A DNA stretch of 8,694 bases from Lachnospiraceae bacterium. Lineage in GTDB: Bacteria; Bacillota; Clostridia; Lachnospirales; Lachnospiraceae. The notes beneath the pieces were generated by a model, which was not told the origin of the DNA, did not search any database, and worked only from the letters and a program-made list of their open reading frames with translations. The stretch is taken from positions 69,378-78,071 of the forward strand of contig JAAUZS010000051.1 of the NCBI GenBank assembly GCA_014804495.1, written 5' to 3'. Within the stretch, counting starts at the first letter, position 1; every line of letters starts with the position of its first letter. The position numbers and the translations under genes are program-made. This document shows, piece by piece, positions 6,351 through 8,694 of this stretch.

Positions 6351-6797
6351 TTATGATATTTTCTGTAGTTTTTCACTATGTTCTGATACTACTTTTTTCA
6401 GAAGTCCAATATCTGCATAAGCGCCGTCCATCTTGTCAGCGTTATCTTTATAACGGTTATATGTATCGGTATAACAAGATTCAATTGTATTTAACCTGGG
6501 AATTACATTGTTTTCCAATAAATCAACTTCAATTCTAGTTACTCTGTTTTCAATACTTGTTACTTGGTTTTCAATGCTTATCACTTGATTTTCAATACCT
6601 GTCACTCGATTTTCAATACTTATCACTTGATTTTCAATACCTGTCACTCGATTTTCAATTCTTATCACTTGGTTTTCAATTTTTTCCATTCGATTTTCCA
6701 TTCTTTTCATTTGATTTTCAATCGGTTGTAACTTTGCATCGAACTTAGTATCTAATAACCGGCTGATTGCCAATAAATCTTCATTACTTAACGCCAT
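6351..6797 (-). CDS. Heptad-repeat coiled-coil protein of unknown function
   Basis: The 148-residue protein has a short N-terminal helix (MALSNEDLLAISRLLDTKFD), then about nine heptads (residues 26-92) of the type V-x-x-IENR/Q, with Ile/Val at a and d positions: an almost perfect parallel coiled coil. A C-terminal segment (93-148) is helical and polar (IESCYTDTYNRYKDNADK) and is also likely coiled coil. There is no membrane segment or catalytic motif. Such proteins occur in Clostridia as isolated hypothetical genes; the function is not known. The start is supported by AAAGGAG (6806-6812), 8 nt from the ATG. It has its own promoter at 6841-6869 and no operon partner. The gene is embedded in a tandem DNA repeat, so length variation among strains is possible. 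The end of its transcript is not obvious. Confidence 0.8.
   Translation of the reverse strand: MALSNEDLLAISRLLDTKFDAKLQPIENQMKRMENRMEKIENQVIRIENRVTGIENQVISIENRVTGIENQVISIENQVTSIENRVTRIEVDLLENNVIPRLNTIESCYTDTYNRYKDNADKMDGAYADIGLLKKVVSEHSEKLQKIS
6522..6722 (-). repeat. 21-bp (heptad) tandem repeat within the coiled-coil gene
   Basis: About nine and a half 21-nt units encode the IEN heptads. A 42-bp higher-order unit is visible: 6564-6605 and 6606-6647 differ at only 3 of 42 positions. All units keep the frame, so expansion or contraction would alter coiled-coil length by whole heptads without a frameshift. Confidence 0.85.
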
Positions 6798-6840
6798 TTA
6801 ATATACTCCTTTGTGTAATATTTTTTATTAATTTAAGTAT

Positions 6841-6869
6841 ATCATATCCTATGGGTAAAGCCTTTTCAA
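6841..6869 (-). promoter_or_regulatory. Promoter of the coiled-coil gene
   Basis: Minus-strand TTGAAA (6869-6864), 17 bp, TATGAT (6846-6841). The predicted leader is about 38 nt and carries AAAGGAG. Confidence 0.68.
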
Positions 6870-6960
6870 TTAAAATTATACGCTGTAGACGTAGAAAAAC
6901 CAGAAACGAAATATTGATAATTTCACGCAGAAATCATGATATGGTGTCAGAATCCGCTTT

Positions 6961-7026
6961 ATAAAGAAACTAAATACAAAATATTGTATTGTGCAGGTTT
7001 TCACCACCGCTTCAGTTTCTCTTTAT
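6961..7026. repeat. Imperfect inverted repeat with an inner AT-rich dyad upstream of the MATE gene
   Basis: ATAAAGAAACT (6961-6971) is complementary to 7014-7026 apart from a 2-nt bulge. Inside it AATACAA-AATA-TTGTATT (6973-6990) forms a second hairpin. It occupies much of the 305-bp spacer 6798-7102, which otherwise holds only the promoters listed. It could be a regulator site or a hairpin in a leader; no known riboswitch core is recognised. Confidence 0.4.
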
Positions 7027-7044
7027 TTATAAAAAGGATAATGC

Positions 7045-7077
7045 TATAATTTCATCAATCCACAAAATTCCTATAAT
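7045..7077 (+). promoter_or_regulatory. Two candidate -10 boxes for the MATE gene
   Basis: TATAAT occurs at 7045-7050 and again at 7072-7077, in the same direction as the MATE gene. Neither has a convincing -35 at 17 bp: the first has TTTATT (7022-7027), the second ATTTCA (7049-7054). The second would give a leader of under 20 nt. Confidence 0.4.
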
Positions 7078-7102
7078 TTCGTTTCAATGGGTATAAAAAA
7101 CA

Positions 7103-8419
7103 ATGACAAACGATATGACTCAGGGAAAAATATTCCCTATAATCATTAAATTTACAATCCCGTTAATACTCGGGAACCTGCTCCAACTCACATACAATGC
7201 CGTTGACAGTATGATTGTCGGTCAGTATGTGGGGAAAGATGCTCTTGCCGCAGTCGGGACAAGCAATCCGCTTATGACACTGATTATCCTGTTTGTGCAG
7301 GGACTTTGTCTTGGTGCAGGCATTCTTGTCGGTACGCTCTATGGCGCGAAAGATGAAAATACTCTAAAACGCGAGATTAGCACCGCAATGATTTCCGGTG
7401 TCGTTTTTTCACTGACACTCACGGTGGTTTCCGTGGCGGCAGCGCCCGTTTTTCTGGCCATTCTGCAAGTGGACGCTGTAATCCGCGCGGAAGCGGAGGC
7501 ATATCTGAGGATTATCATGTGCGGTCTGGTGTTTAATTTTATTTACAACTTTTTTGCCAGCGTCTTAAGAGCCATGGGAGACAGCAAATCCCCTCTTTAT
7601 TTTCTCGGAATCAGTGCAGTAATTAATATTATCGGTGATTTGATATTTGTCGTTTGTTTTTCCATGGGAACGAGCGGCTGTGCCATCAGCACCGTATTGA
7701 GCGAAGCGTTAAGCTGTCTGCTGTGCTGGATATACATTAAGAAAAAGATACCTCTCCTGCGTCTTGGAAAAGAATGGCTGGTATTTGACAAAGAACTTTT
7801 TAAAGAAATCATTCAATATGGTTTTGTCAGTGCAATGCAGCAGTCAACCGTACAAATCGGTAAACTCAGTATCCAAGGCATAGTAAATACCATGGGTGTG
7901 ACAGCAACGGCTGCATTCACCGCGATTAACCGAATTGATGACTATGCCTATATTCCGGAGCAGAACATAGGACATGCCATGACAAGCGTAATGGCGCAAA
8001 ACCGTGGTGCAGGAGAATCAAAGCGGGTCCGTACCGCTTTCCGAGCGGGAATGTGCATTGAACTTGTGTATGGCGCGGTCATGGGAATTTTATTATTACT
8101 TTTTTCAAATCCGCTCATGCAGTTATTTACGCATGATGAGGCGACAATCGTGCTTGGAGAACAATATCTGCACCTGATTGCATTCATGTACATTGTCCCG
8201 GCCGTCACAAACGGCATACAGGGATATTTCCGCGGAATGGGGGATTTAAAAATCACACTATGGAGCAGTCTGATTAATATGGGAGTACGCGTGATTGCCT
8301 GTATTTTGCTTGTGTTTGTCTGTAAGATGGGTATTATTGCTCTGCCATGGGCATATTTGATTGGATGGGCGGCAATGATTCTGTATGAGCTGCCGTTTCT
8401 GGTGCAGCGGATGATATAA
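7103..8419 (+). CDS. MATE-family multidrug/toxin efflux transporter
   Basis: The 438-residue protein has the full MATE length and about 12 hydrophobic segments in two related halves. The first half opens with TIPLILGNLLQLTYNAVDSMIVG followed by QYVGKDALAAVG (residues 18-52), including the conserved Asp35 region. The second half opens at about residue 240 with YGFVSAMQQSTVQIGKLSIQGIVN and carries PEQNIGHAMTSVMAQNRGAGE, a typical MATE loop. Such transporters export cationic drugs or metabolites in exchange for Na+ or H+. The start at 7103 gives the usual MTxDMTxGK N-terminus; a second Met four residues later is possible. No clear Shine-Dalgarno site precedes either, which is unlike the other genes here. 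Thirty bases downstream lies a small membrane-protein gene on the same strand, probably cotranscribed. Substrate is not predictable. Confidence 0.95.
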   Translation: MTNDMTQGKIFPIIIKFTIPLILGNLLQLTYNAVDSMIVGQYVGKDALAAVGTSNPLMTLIILFVQGLCLGAGILVGTLYGAKDENTLKREISTAMISGVVFSLTLTVVSVAAAPVFLAILQVDAVIRAEAEAYLRIIMCGLVFNFIYNFFASVLRAMGDSKSPLYFLGISAVINIIGDLIFVVCFSMGTSGCAISTVLSEALSCLLCWIYIKKKIPLLRLGKEWLVFDKELFKEIIQYGFVSAMQQSTVQIGKLSIQGIVNTMGVTATAAFTAINRIDDYAYIPEQNIGHAMTSVMAQNRGAGESKRVRTAFRAGMCIELVYGAVMGILLLLFSNPLMQLFTHDEATIVLGEQYLHLIAFMYIVPAVTNGIQGYFRGMGDLKITLWSSLINMGVRVIACILLVFVCKMGIIALPWAYLIGWAAMILYELPFLVQRMI

Positions 8420-8449
8420 ATTATTGAACCTTTAAAGGAGTATTTTTAC

Positions 8450-8694
8450 ATGATAAATTACAGCAGATTAGGATATGAAATTAAAAGGAATTTAACACCA
8501 AAAAAATAGAATGCATAATTTGGAGCATTATCAGCTTAATTATGTTGATAATAGCAATTATGCATCCCAGAATTATTTACTGTATTTTGGTAATTGTTTG
8601 TGGAGTAATTGACATAATATGTTATAGCGCAAAAAAAGAAAAAAGCGTCGGTAAAATGTGTAAGGATATAGCAGGGAATATTATTTCTATTTTA
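8450..8694 (+). pseudogene. Small two-helix membrane protein gene, frame broken at A7 (partial at window end)
   Basis: A good ribosome site AAAGGAG (8434-8440) lies 9 nt before ATG 8450. The first frame reads MINYSRLGYEIKRNLTPKK and stops at TAG 8507-8509. The -1 frame is open from 8485 to the end of the window, with no start and no ribosome site before ATG 8542. It encodes KKIECIIWSIISLIMLIIAIM and then RIIYCILVIVCGVIDIICYSA, two hydrophobic helices, followed by a Lys-rich stretch. The two frames join seamlessly at the run of seven A (8500-8506), so an eighth A would give one continuous protein with a basic N-terminus and two transmembrane helices. This is either a homopolymer deletion (pseudogene or sequencing error) or a slippage/-1 frameshift site. 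The family is not recognised, and the gene continues past the window. It sits 30 nt after the MATE gene and is probably in its operon. Confidence 0.6.

Noticed and set aside
6522..6722. Regular short repeats that could be taken for a CRISPR array
   Set aside because: There are no unique spacers; the repeat is continuous, in frame, and encodes heptads.
6302..6748. Plus-strand open frames over the coiled-coil gene
   Set aside because: They are the antisense reading of the heptad repeats, giving repeated FQYLSLD runs, and have no ribosome site.
6767..6964. 65-codon plus-strand open frame in the spacer
   Set aside because: It overlaps the start and promoter of the coiled-coil gene, has no ribosome site and no recognisable protein.

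Overview
The window looks like chromosomal DNA of a low-to-moderate GC Clostridia, most like a gut Lachnospiraceae. The reasons are strong GGAGG-type ribosome sites, TTGACA/TATAAT-type promoters, AT-rich spacers and the style of the proteins (GH13 glucosidase, MATE exporter, ECF sigma factor paired with a poly-Ala-anchored membrane protein). The genus is an inference; no rRNA or marker gene is present.

Layout. 1-1109 (+): the 3' part of a GH13 alpha-glucosidase/amylase-type enzyme with its nucleophile, acid/base and NHD motif. A hairpin at 1139-1167 lies between it and a convergent GNAT acetyltransferase (1219-1677, -). A 237-bp divergent spacer then drives the GNAT one way and, through a good promoter and a roughly 90-nt potentially folded leader, a GTG-started single-pass membrane protein of unknown function (1915-2394, +) the other way.

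2434-4434 (-) is a tight three-gene cassette, transcribed as XRE-type DNA-binding protein, stand-alone ImmA/IrrE-type metallopeptidase (HEIYH), then PIN-like putative nuclease. The last two overlap by ATGA. The promoter has a perfect 10-bp-arm palindrome directly upstream of its -35. This resembles an autoregulated toxin-antitoxin or stress-triggered module with a protease in the middle, and it is the best candidate here for an under-described system.

4604-6184 (-): an ECF-type sigma factor followed by a membrane-anchored putative anti-sigma/sensor protein. Each gene is preceded by the same bipartite element (10-bp identical box, exactly 14 bp, 8-bp identical box), which suggests autoregulation by the sigma factor. 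A GC-rich hairpin closes the unit.

6351-6797 (-): a small heptad-repeat coiled-coil protein whose repeat is also a 21/42-bp DNA tandem repeat, with its own promoter. 7103-8419 (+): a complete MATE-family exporter, preceded by a spacer with two dyads and two -10-like boxes but no clear Shine-Dalgarno site. Thirty bases downstream is a small two-helix membrane protein gene, cut by the window end, whose frame is broken exactly at an A AAA AAA heptamer followed by TAG. It is either a homopolymer indel or a frameshift/slippage site.

Apart from the cassette and the sigma pair, the genes read as independent accessory units with their own promoters, not as one pathway.
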